Assembly: GCA_035550375.1 (NCBI GenBank)
Contig: DASZPH010000084.1
Coordinates: 192,765-256,764 of the forward strand
DNA length: 64,000 nt
Source: DASSFG01 sp035550375
GTDB lineage: Bacteria > Planctomycetota > Planctomycetia > Pirellulales > JAICIG01
Reading direction: 5' to 3'
Under the pieces are notes generated by a model. The model did no database searches. It was not told the origin of the DNA and was given only the letters and a program-made list of their open reading frames with translations. Position 1 is the stretch's first letter. The number at the start of each line of letters is the position of its first letter. Both the position numbers and the translations under genes were made by a program. Of this stretch, positions 38,700 through 46,571 are shown in pieces.

Positions 38700-39275
38700 T
38701 CAAACCGAGCCCGTGGCGGATTTCATCTCCAAGAGTCGCAGCTTCATCCGCATCCCTTCGCAGGCCGAATGGCGGCCCGTCGCCCCAGCCGCGCTGACCA
38801 CGCGGTGGCAAGGCACGATCAGCGGCACGCGCCTCGTACGCATGCAACTTCCCACGGCTCTTGCAGCGCGCGGATGCCCCGCACGTGCGGCCAACTCGCC
38901 GTACGTGAGCGACGAGCCAAAAGGAATTCGGCGGCAGATCTGCACCACGCGCATCTGGAAGGGAGTGAGACCGGAGCCATCGACGGGCACGTCGAGAAAG
39001 TCGTCTTGCGCTCCGTCGGCGTAGGCCTGGAGACGGCGGACCAAGGGCTCCGACTCGCTCGCGTCCTCCACCAGTTCGACGTCTCCCGCTTCCGTGGCGG
39101 CGTACACGCCGGCCAAGGCCTCTTGCGGCGTGCCATGGCCAAACGAGAGCTGCATGACCGTCCCCTTATCGATCACCAGCGACATCCACCCCAACGCCGA
39201 TGGAAAAACGACCGCTCGCCGCACGGCGCTCGCGCTTGCCTCAGCCGAGTTGATCTCATGGCGCGGTCGTTTCAT
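38700..39275 (-). CDS. ogt: Methylated-DNA--protein-cysteine methyltransferase (Ogt/AGT)
   Basis: The 191-residue protein repairs O6-alkylguanine by transferring the alkyl group to its own cysteine. The active site VPCHRVVSAAG (PCHRV) is intact, and FQMRVVQICRRIPFGSSLTY contains the DNA-binding helix. The helix-turn-helix segment YGELAARAGHPRAARAVG is present. The N-terminal domain is short and divergent from Ada. It is a single gene. Confidence 0.9.
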   Translation of the reverse strand: MKRPRHEINSAEASASAVRRAVVFPSALGWMSLVIDKGTVMQLSFGHGTPQEALAGVYAATEAGDVELVEDASESEPLVRRLQAYADGAQDDFLDVPVDGSGLTPFQMRVVQICRRIPFGSSLTYGELAARAGHPRAARAVGSCMRTRRVPLIVPCHRVVSAAGATGRHSACEGMRMKLRLLEMKSATGSV

Positions 39276-39430
39276 CGCACTGCGCTCGCTCCTCGCCCTC
39301 GCGCAACGGCTTTGACATCGTCAGATGCCGCATTCTATACTGCAGCAGGCTCACAGCAACATCTTGCGCGCATGACCCCAAGGTTCGTTCTCGAGCGCCG
39401 TGCAAGCGACCTGGCAGAGGGACATCCTGA

Positions 39431-40174
39431 ATGAACGACTACAGTTCGTTGTGTGACGATTTCTACGTCAACATGAACCTCAGCACGGAGATGGAGCTCC
39501 CGAACAACCGCGAGACCGTTCTGCACTATTTCGAGCGCATCCAGAAAACCTACCCCACGATGCGCAACTTCTATTGCCGCGAAAAGGGGGATTTTGTTCT
39601 CGAGGAGGACAAGGATCGGGGGCACTACCGTTGGGCGACGATCGAAAACCGGCGTGTCTGTTCCGGGCAGGTGAATCCCGGCTCGGTGAACGAGGCGCTC
39701 GCGCAGCATAGGTTGGTGCTGGAGCTGGCGCCTTACATGCTCTCGGTCAGCCCGCTCGACTGCGAGGCGCTCGATTTGTTGTTCGGCTTCGATTTCACCT
39801 ATCGGGGCAATCACAACCAGCTCGTGGCCGAGGCGCTCGGCCTGAGCCCGGCGCTGGAGCGATTGGCCGAGCTACCCGGAGCCAGCATCATCAATCACGA
39901 GCCTTCCATCACGCTGGCCCTCGACGAGGATTGCCGGACCCAGTGCCGGCTGAGCATCGAGACACGCACCAACGCCTATCAGGTCCGCACCGGCGATTAT
40001 CCCGAAGAGCAGCTCAGCGTTTATCTCACGGCGCGCCAGTACGGCAGCCTGGGGCCCGACAGCACGTTCGTCACGGCGCTTGAGCACCTGACCCAAATCT
40101 GCCACGAGATGGTTGACAATTACATCATCGAAAACGTCCTGCGTCCGCTGGCGCGGGCCATTGCGCTGAAGTAG
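39431..40174 (+). CDS. Conserved hypothetical protein, paired with an aminotransferase
   Basis: The 247-residue protein has no recognised domain. Sequence is rich in charged and aromatic residues: YYHYF-like text in NRETVLHYFERIQKTYPTM, and RVCSGQVNPGSVNEALAQHR. There is no signal peptide. It ends 3 bases before the aminotransferase ATG, so they form an operon. A link to amino-acid metabolism can only be inferred from that. Confidence 0.6.
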   Translation: MNDYSSLCDDFYVNMNLSTEMELPNNRETVLHYFERIQKTYPTMRNFYCREKGDFVLEEDKDRGHYRWATIENRRVCSGQVNPGSVNEALAQHRLVLELAPYMLSVSPLDCEALDLLFGFDFTYRGNHNQLVAEALGLSPALERLAELPGASIINHEPSITLALDEDCRTQCRLSIETRTNAYQVRTGDYPEEQLSVYLTARQYGSLGPDSTFVTALEHLTQICHEMVDNYIIENVLRPLARAIALK

Positions 40175-40177
40175 CCC

Positions 40178-41440
40178 ATGGCGGTCCATTTCAGCGAATT
40201 TGCCCGCAGTGTTCAGGTCGAGACGGCGTTTAACGTGCTTGCGGTCGCCAAGCGCTTGAAACTCGCCGGCAAGCGCGTGATCGAACTGGAGATCGGCGAC
40301 AGCCCGTTTCCCTCGACCGCGTCGGCCAAGGCAGCCGGCATTGCTGCGATCCGCGAAGACCGCTCGCACTATTGCCCGTCGGTGGGACTTCCCGAACTGC
40401 GCGAGGCGGCCAGCCGCTACGTCAACCGGGAGCACGGTCTGTCCACGACGGGCGCGAACATCGTCGTCGGTCCCGGTGCCAAGGTCTTCGAGCTCCTCTT
40501 TTGCGAGGCCTTTTTAAACCCTGGCGACGGGGTGCTCGTCTTCAGCCCATACTTTCCCACCTATCTGCCGAACATCGCCCGCCGCGGCGCCCGGCCCTGG
40601 CTTTCGGACCTGAAGCACGAGCGCGAATTCCGGCCGAATCTGGACGACATCGAACGATTCCTCCAACATGATCCGCATCCCAAGGCGATCTTTCTTAACA
40701 GTCCGCACAATCCCACGGGGGGCGTGGCGCGGCGCGAAGATCTCCAGGCGCTGGGCGACCTGATACGCGGCCGGGACATCGCCGTTTTCAGCGACGAGCC
40801 TTACGACCAGATGGTGTGGCGTGGCAAGCACGAGACGCTGCTGGCCCAGCCCGGCATGCTCGATCAATGTGTGGCGGCCTACACCTTCAGCAAGTCGTAC
40901 AGCATGAGCGGCTGGCGGGTCGGTTTCGCCGCGGCCTCGGTGCCGGTGGTCGAGTTGTTTTCGACGCTTCTCAACACATCGCTTTCATGCGTGGCCCCCT
41001 TGGTGCAGTTAGCCGCGGCCGCCGCCTTGGAGCAAGACGGCCAGGAGCGTGACTCGACCATGAAGCGGTTTCGCGACAAGGTCGAGCTGATGGCCGCCGG
41101 GCTGAATCGGATCGAGGGGGTGCGATGCCTCGATCCGAGCGCAACGTTCTACCTATTTCCCTCTGTGGCCGCCGTGTGTAACCGCCTGGGCATTAAATCG
41201 CATGGCCTGGCCATGTATTTGCTCGAAGCGGCGGACGATCGTTTGGGCGTCGCCTGCCTGGGAGGAGAATCGTTTGGCGCCGCCGGCGGAGGCTTTTTGC
41301 GATTCAGTTGTGCCGAGCCAGACGAGTTACTGCAAGAAGCGCTCGCCTTTTTGCCGGACGCCTTTTCTCGCAGCGACCGCGTGGCGGCCTATCTCAGCCG
41401 GCACCCCGAGTATCGCTTGCAGCAGCCTTACGCAGAGTAG
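40178..41440 (+). CDS. Pyridoxal-phosphate aminotransferase, class I/II
   Basis: The 420-residue enzyme has the fold-type I features: VVGPGAKVFELLFCEAFLNP, the NSPHNPTGG motif, SDEPYDQM with the PLP-binding Asp/Tyr, and the Schiff-base lysine in FSKSYSMSGWRVG. It transfers an amino group between an amino acid and a 2-oxo acid; substrate is unknown. Its start lies 3 bases after the upstream hypothetical gene. Downstream, a 10-bp inverted repeat at 41441-41450 and 41514-41523 may be an mRNA 3' structure. Confidence 0.88.
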   Translation: MAVHFSEFARSVQVETAFNVLAVAKRLKLAGKRVIELEIGDSPFPSTASAKAAGIAAIREDRSHYCPSVGLPELREAASRYVNREHGLSTTGANIVVGPGAKVFELLFCEAFLNPGDGVLVFSPYFPTYLPNIARRGARPWLSDLKHEREFRPNLDDIERFLQHDPHPKAIFLNSPHNPTGGVARREDLQALGDLIRGRDIAVFSDEPYDQMVWRGKHETLLAQPGMLDQCVAAYTFSKSYSMSGWRVGFAAASVPVVELFSTLLNTSLSCVAPLVQLAAAAALEQDGQERDSTMKRFRDKVELMAAGLNRIEGVRCLDPSATFYLFPSVAAVCNRLGIKSHGLAMYLLEAADDRLGVACLGGESFGAAGGGFLRFSCAEPDELLQEALAFLPDAFSRSDRVAAYLSRHPEYRLQQPYAE

Positions 41441-41523
41441 GCCCGGTACTCCGTGACGGGCCGGCGGTCGCGTCGCAACCGCCTTTTGGCCGTCGAGCAT
41501 TGGAGCCACTTCCAGTACCGGGC
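41441..41523. other. Inverted repeat in the aminotransferase-fbp gap
   Basis: GCCCGGTACT at 41441-41450 is complementary to AGTACCGGGC at 41514-41523, enclosing 63 bases. It follows the aminotransferase stop codon directly and may shape the 3' end of that mRNA. Confidence 0.35.
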
Positions 41524-41666
41524 GCCGAGGCATCGTGGCTGTGAGAGATCGCACGTGGTCGAAACATGGTCGACCGGTGGCCGCCGCCGACCTGCGCGGT
41601 TATGCTACGCTACGAGCTGCACGAGATAACTCTCGGCGCGCCAAGTCCCACCCGCGAGATGCTCCC

Positions 41667-42665
41667 ATGACCGCCAGCAGCCCGATGACCGCGGCGCAGT
41701 TCATTCTCGACCAGCAGCGTTTGCGCCACCCGCGGGCTTCCGGTGATTTCTCCTGGTTGCTGTGCGGCATCACGCTGGCGGCCAAGATCGTGGCCGCCCA
41801 GGTCCGCCGCGCCGGCCTGAGCGACATCATGGGCGCGGCCGAAGACACGAACGTGCACGGCGAACAGCAGCAGCGGCTCGACGTGTTTGCCAACAAGGCC
41901 CTGTTGCACGCCCTGGGCAATCGCGGCAACGTCGGCGTGCTTGCCTCGGAAGAGAACGAAGAGCCCGTCGTCGTGCTGGAAAACCCGGAACACGGCGAGT
42001 ATATCGTCGTCTTCGACCCGCTCGACGGTTCAAGCAATATCGACGTGAACGTGAGCGTGGGGACAATTTTCTCCATCTTCCGCCGCAACGTAAGCAACAC
42101 GGCCAATCCGGCCTCCGACGTTCTTCAGCCGGGTCACCGCCAGGTGGCGGCCGGCTACGTGCTCTATGGTTCCTCGACGATGCTGGTCTATTCAACCGGT
42201 TTCGGCGTTCACGGCTTCACGCTCGATCTGTCGATTGGGGCCTTCGTCCTCAGCCACCCGAACATCCGGATGCCCCCGCGCGGGAATCTGTACTCGGTGA
42301 ACGAGGCCAACTCAGACAGTTTCCCCGAAGGCTGCCGCCGCTATTTGGATTGGCTGCGATCAGGCGAGGCGGGCGTGGCCTATTCGTCGCGCTACATCGG
42401 ATCGCTGGTGGCCGACTTTCATCGCACGATGCTCAAGGGCGGGGTTTTTCTTTATCCGCCCACGCAGCGATACGCCGACGGCAAGCTGCGGCTGCTCTAC
42501 GAAGCCAACCCGATCGCTTTCCTCGCCGAGCAGGCCGACGGGGTGGCGACCGACGGGCGTCAGCGCATTCTCGACCTTGTGCCCGGCGCGTTGCACCAGC
42601 GCACGCCGCTTTACGTCGGCAGCCGGTTCGAAATGGAACGACTAAACGAGTTTTTGGCCGAGTAG
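41667..42665 (+). CDS. fbp: Fructose-1,6-bisphosphatase, class 1
   Basis: The 332-residue enzyme removes the 1-phosphate of fructose-1,6-bisphosphate in gluconeogenesis. Metal-site motifs ASEENEEP and DPLDGSSNIDVN (from D117) are intact, as are the VLYGSSTMLVYSTG and YSSRYIGSLVADFHR segments near the substrate site. The start at 41667 begins the conserved part; the frame is open upstream to 41535 but that stretch is Arg-rich and non-conserved. Single gene. Confidence 0.93.
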   Translation: MTASSPMTAAQFILDQQRLRHPRASGDFSWLLCGITLAAKIVAAQVRRAGLSDIMGAAEDTNVHGEQQQRLDVFANKALLHALGNRGNVGVLASEENEEPVVVLENPEHGEYIVVFDPLDGSSNIDVNVSVGTIFSIFRRNVSNTANPASDVLQPGHRQVAAGYVLYGSSTMLVYSTGFGVHGFTLDLSIGAFVLSHPNIRMPPRGNLYSVNEANSDSFPEGCRRYLDWLRSGEAGVAYSSRYIGSLVADFHRTMLKGGVFLYPPTQRYADGKLRLLYEANPIAFLAEQADGVATDGRQRILDLVPGALHQRTPLYVGSRFEMERLNEFLAE

Positions 42666-42681
42666 CACGGCGCGGTCGGTC

Positions 42682-43803
42682 TCATTGCCCCGTCACCCGG
42701 CCGACGCCGAACTGGTCGCCCGCGGCAAAGGGGGTCCGGCCGCGGAAGTCGATCTCCACCATTTTTTCGCTGTGGACCTCGCGACCGTGCTCGTCGGCGA
42801 GCGCCGTCAGCGTGCTTTTGGTGGCGGTGTCGATCACCTCGCCAGTCGAAGGATAAGCGAACTTGCCGTCGAGACTGAACGTCACCCAACCCGGCTGCTC
42901 ACGCACGGCGATGCTGGTTGTTTGCTGGGGCGGCTCGGAGGTGTTGTCGAAGACGTGGACGCGCTGGTTGAAGGCGTCGACCACCCAGATTTCTTTCTCG
43001 TCGGGCGTCAGGCCGATGCCGTGGCTCGGGCATCCGTGACGCTTCACGGGTCCGGTCGCGAAGCCGGCCACCTCGACGCGGTGCAGCTTCTTGCCCGTCG
43101 TGAGGTCGCCGATCTCGAAACCAAGCAGCCCGTTAACGCAAATGTAGGCCCGCGTACGCACGCCGTTGACAGTAAAGGGGCGAATTGCACCGGAGAAGGG
43201 GCCGACCTCTTGCACGACTCGGTGGCTCGTCGTGTCGGCTACGAACAGTATCGGCGACTTGAGGCCGCCTAAATACATTCGCTGTCCGTCGCGGCTGACC
43301 ACGGTGTTGTGCGCCCCGCTTTTGGTTTCGATCGAAGTGATGAGCCGTCCGGTCGCCGCGTCGATCACGTTCCAGGTGTCCTTCTCAAAGGACGGAACGT
43401 ACAGGATCTTTCCATCCGGCGTGATCGACATCCGGTCGGTGCCGTTCGGCGGCGACGTTTCCCAAAGCGTCTCTTCGCTTACCAGGTCGATGCAATACAA
43501 CTTCGAACGCGTAGTGAAATAGAGCCGTCCGGTGGTCGCACACGCACAAACCCCCTTGATGTTGTCCGGCTTTGGGTCACGGCTGGCCGGCGTTTCGATT
43601 CGTTTGACGAGTTTGTGGCCCGCGTCGATATCGAACACCAGCACGCCGGCCCCTCCAAAGCTCAGGTCATCGCGTATTCCGGGGCAGACGACGTAGAGGG
43701 AACGGTGCACGCCATCATCGGGCCGGGCGTCGCCGTTAAACGAGACGAGAAAAGCTGCAACCAGCACCCAGAACCAAAGGCGATGACAAACGGAGCGCGG
43801 CAT
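42682..43803 (-). CDS. Secreted beta-propeller protein (YncE-like)
   Basis: The 373-residue protein has a signal peptide (VCHRLWFWVLVAAFLVSFNG) and repeated blade motifs: ITPDGKILYVPSFEKDTWNV, VVSRDGQRMYLGGL, LTPDEKEIWVVDAFNQRVHV and FSLDGKFAYPSTGEVIDTAT. This is a YVTN/NHL-like propeller of about six or seven blades used for binding, not catalysis. It begins at ATG 43803, since upstream codons add no conserved text. It stands alone, convergent with fbp. Confidence 0.8.
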   Translation of the reverse strand: MPRSVCHRLWFWVLVAAFLVSFNGDARPDDGVHRSLYVVCPGIRDDLSFGGAGVLVFDIDAGHKLVKRIETPASRDPKPDNIKGVCACATTGRLYFTTRSKLYCIDLVSEETLWETSPPNGTDRMSITPDGKILYVPSFEKDTWNVIDAATGRLITSIETKSGAHNTVVSRDGQRMYLGGLKSPILFVADTTSHRVVQEVGPFSGAIRPFTVNGVRTRAYICVNGLLGFEIGDLTTGKKLHRVEVAGFATGPVKRHGCPSHGIGLTPDEKEIWVVDAFNQRVHVFDNTSEPPQQTTSIAVREQPGWVTFSLDGKFAYPSTGEVIDTATKSTLTALADEHGREVHSEKMVEIDFRGRTPFAAGDQFGVGRVTGQ

Positions 43804-43963
43804 GGTGATACCACAGCAAAGATGGAAGTGAGGCACAACCGGGAAGCACGCCTCCCCGCTGGCCGGCGTTGTCCGCCATTCTAACTTGCGGCCTTCACCT
43901 CGCCACGGCAGTCCTCGTCAAAAGGGCCGAGACGTGCTAGATTTCCTGCCGAAGGTGAACACC

Positions 43964-44515
43964 ATGAATCGCGAAGATGCCTGGACACTGGTCTGCGAAT
44001 ACACGGCGAGTGACAGCCTGCGCAAACACATGCTGGCGGTTGAGGCGGCCATGCGGGGGTACGCGAACCGCTTCGGTGAAGACATCGACAAATGGGGAAT
44101 CGTCGGCCTGCTGCACGACTTCGACTACGAGCGCTGGCCCAATCCGCCCGATCACCCGCTGAAGGGGGCAGAGATTCTCGCGGCGAAGGGTTACCCGGGC
44201 GAGGTGATCTATGCGATCAAGTCGCACGCCGACTATCTGACCGATTGCCCCCGGGTATCGCGCCTCGACAAGACGCTCTACGCCTGCGACGAGTTGGCGG
44301 GCTTCGTCACGGCCGTGGCCTTGCTGCGACCCGAGAAACTCAGCGGCATGCAGGCCTCGAGCGTCAGGAAAAAGATGAAGCAAAAGAGCTTCGCTGCAGC
44401 CGTCAGCCGCGAAGACATCGTCCGCGGCGCCGAAGATCTAGGCGTGCCGCTCGACGAACATATTCAGTTCGTGATCGACGCGATGCAGGTGGCAGCGGCC
44501 GCGCTCGGCCTGTGA
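43964..44515 (+). CDS. HD-domain hydrolase
   Basis: The 183-residue protein has an HD metal site: LRKHMLAVEAAM, GLLHDFDYERWP (the HD pair), IKSHAD and CDELAGFVTAV. This is the metal-dependent phosphohydrolase fold; its small size and the preceding TASDSLRKHMLAVEAAM resemble HD proteins of unknown substrate. The start at 43964 has GAAGGTGA upstream; earlier in-frame codons are not conserved. It is convergent with nothing close. Confidence 0.8.
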   Translation: MNREDAWTLVCEYTASDSLRKHMLAVEAAMRGYANRFGEDIDKWGIVGLLHDFDYERWPNPPDHPLKGAEILAAKGYPGEVIYAIKSHADYLTDCPRVSRLDKTLYACDELAGFVTAVALLRPEKLSGMQASSVRKKMKQKSFAAAVSREDIVRGAEDLGVPLDEHIQFVIDAMQVAAAALGL

Positions 44516-44540
44516 AGTATTCCGCTGAACTCGCGGCCCG

Positions 44541-44583
44541 TTCCTTCTCCCGCCGGGAGAGGCCAAGTGAGGGCGCGTTGAAG
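44541..44583. repeat. CG-rich palindromic repeat related to the accessory-patch repeats
   Basis: CCTTCTCCCGCCGGGAGAGG followed by CCAAGTGAGGGCG resembles the CCCCGCGGGAGAGGGCCGGGG tail of the copies at 2251-2332 and 6604-6700. It lies just after the HD gene. Confidence 0.4.
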
Positions 44584-44656
44584 TGGCAAACCGGCTGAGC
44601 GCGAAAATTACGCCCACCGCTCGCCGTCTTCTCAAAGGAACGACGGGACGACTTCG

Positions 44657-45016
44657 CTAATTCCCCCAGTACCCACCGAACCAGTCGATCGGGTAGGTGA
44701 CCTGGTAGTCGTAGCCACCGAAGAACGTTCCGCCCGGCGGGGCGAACGGGCCGGCCGGCGCTCCGCGGAAATAGGTGCTCTGGGCACCGTAATGTGCGGG
44801 TGGCGTCGTGCCCGATAACATCGGGTAGTTCGGTTGCCTCGCTCGGAAAGGCGCGTATAGCCCGTAGTAGGCGCTATACGGAGTGTAGTAGGTTCTGTAG
44901 GGCGCATAACCCGCATAGCCGCCATAATAGGCGCCGGCACGCCCGGGGCACTGTGCGCTGGTGGGCAGGCTCATCCCGCAGAGGAGAAACACCAGCGAAA
45001 GGAGCACGATTCTCAT
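44657..45016 (-). CDS. Small secreted Tyr/Gly-rich protein
   Basis: The 119-residue protein has a signal peptide (IVLLSLVFLLCGMSLPTSA) then a Tyr/Gly/Pro/Ala-rich body (AYYGGYAGYAPYRTYYTPYS) without domains. The start at 45016 has a perfect AGGAGGTG 6 bases upstream. Such proteins may be part of the cell wall or surface matrix; function is unknown. It is downstream of, and on the same strand as, the DUF1501 pair but is separated from it by about 79 bases beyond that gene's end. Confidence 0.65.
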   Translation of the reverse strand: MRIVLLSLVFLLCGMSLPTSAQCPGRAGAYYGGYAGYAPYRTYYTPYSAYYGLYAPFRARQPNYPMLSGTTPPAHYGAQSTYFRGAPAGPFAPPGGTFFGGYDYQVTYPIDWFGGYWGN

Positions 45017-45094
45017 AGCACACCTCCTGCGTTGTTCGCCGGCGAGCGAAAGACCGATTGCAATGTAGGTCATGTTCAGAGTTCCGGCAAGCGC

Positions 45095-46558
45095 TCACGC
45101 CAGCAATGCGTGAATCACGTTGCCGTGCACGTCAGTCAGCCGGCGGTCGATGCCGTTGTGACGGTAGGTCAGCTTCTCGTGGTTGATGCCGAGCAGGTGA
45201 AGCACCGTGGCGTGCTGGTCGTAGCAGTAGGTCGGGTTGAGGACCGCCTTGTACGACCATTCGTCGCTCTCGCCGTAGGTCGCGCCGCCTCTGATCCCGC
45301 CGCCCGCCATCCAGGAGGTGAAGGTGAACGGGTTGTGATCGCGCCCCTTGCTCCCCTGGCTGCAGGGCATGCGGCCGAATTCGGTGGTCCAGATCACGAT
45401 TGTGTCGTCGAGTAGGCCGCGGGCGTCGAGGTCCTTGAGCAACGCCGCCGCGGGCCGGTCCATGCTCCGTCCCATGTCGCCGTGGTCTTTGGCGATGTCT
45501 TCGTGGCTGTCCCAGTTGCGGCGGGGGAAACCGTTGTCGGCCCCGCTGAAGAGCTGCACGAACCGCACTCCCCGCTCGAGCAGCCGCCGGGCCACCAGGC
45601 AGTTGCGGCCAAAGTCTTGCGTGGCCGGCTGGTCGAGGCCGTAGAGTTTCAGCGTGGCCTCGGTCTCGTCTTCCAGGTTGAGCACTTCCGGCGCGCTGAG
45701 TTGTAAGCGAGCGGCCATCTCGTAGCTGGCGATGCGGGCCTCCAGCCGCGAGTCCCCCGGGCGCGTCGCCAGATGCTCGGCGTTGAGCGTCCCCAGCACT
45801 TCCAGGGCGGCTCTTTCGCTCTCGGCCGTGATGAACTCCGCCGTCGCGGGCGGACGCAGGTCCGCGATCGGGTTTTTGGCTCCTGGCCGCACCATCGTGC
45901 CCTGATGCGCCGCGGGCAAGAAACCGGCGCTCCAGTTGCCCGGCCCGTTGGGGGCAAAGCCGCGCGAGTCGGGCAGAACCACGAACGTCGGCAGGTTGTC
46001 GTTCATGCTCCCCAGCCCGTACGAAACCCATGCTCCCATGCTGGGGAACCCCGGCAACACGAAACCCGTGTTCTGCATGAACGTGGCCGGACCGTGAACG
46101 TTCGACTTGGAGACCATCGAGTGGATGAAGGCCATTCGGTCGACGCATTCCGCCAGGTGCGGGACTAACGAGCTCATCCATTTGCCGCACTGGCCGTGCT
46201 GCGCCCACTGCCAGGGGCTCTTCATGCACGCTCCGGGGGAGCTTTGAAAGAGCTCCACCTTCTCGCCCGGATCGAAGGGCTGACCGTCGCGCTCGATCAG
46301 CTCCGGCTTATAGTCAAACGTGTCGCACTGGCTGGCCGCCCCCGACATGAAAAGTTGCACAACCCGCTTCGCCTTAGCGCGGTGGTGCAGGCCGCCGTCG
46401 AGCTCCGACCGGGGGGCCGGGGAAGTCATCTCCGCCAGCAGCCCCTGTTCGCCGAGAAGCCGCGCCAGCGCGATGCCTCCCAGCCCTCCTCCAAGACGCC
46501 AAAGGAGATCGCGGCGGTTCAAAGCAGCATTTTTGACGGGAGCGTGTGGGTTAGTCAT
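45095..46558 (-). CDS. DUF1501 family protein (sulfatase-like fold)
   Basis: The 487-residue protein has an RRDLLWRLGGGLGGIALARL N-terminus, a twin-arginine-type signal. The DUF1501 body has features of the alkaline phosphatase/sulfatase fold: VVQLFMSGAASQCDTFD, SHEDIAKDHGDMGR, VIWTTEFGRMPCSQG and DQHATVLHLLGINHEKLTYR. These proteins are abundant in planctomycetes and are encoded right after PSD1 genes; their reaction is unknown. It starts 13 bases after the end of the PSD1 gene, so the two form an operon. Confidence 0.88.
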   Translation of the reverse strand: MTNPHAPVKNAALNRRDLLWRLGGGLGGIALARLLGEQGLLAEMTSPAPRSELDGGLHHRAKAKRVVQLFMSGAASQCDTFDYKPELIERDGQPFDPGEKVELFQSSPGACMKSPWQWAQHGQCGKWMSSLVPHLAECVDRMAFIHSMVSKSNVHGPATFMQNTGFVLPGFPSMGAWVSYGLGSMNDNLPTFVVLPDSRGFAPNGPGNWSAGFLPAAHQGTMVRPGAKNPIADLRPPATAEFITAESERAALEVLGTLNAEHLATRPGDSRLEARIASYEMAARLQLSAPEVLNLEDETEATLKLYGLDQPATQDFGRNCLVARRLLERGVRFVQLFSGADNGFPRRNWDSHEDIAKDHGDMGRSMDRPAAALLKDLDARGLLDDTIVIWTTEFGRMPCSQGSKGRDHNPFTFTSWMAGGGIRGGATYGESDEWSYKAVLNPTYCYDQHATVLHLLGINHEKLTYRHNGIDRRLTDVHGNVIHALLA

Positions 46559-46571
46559 TTACGCATCGCGT

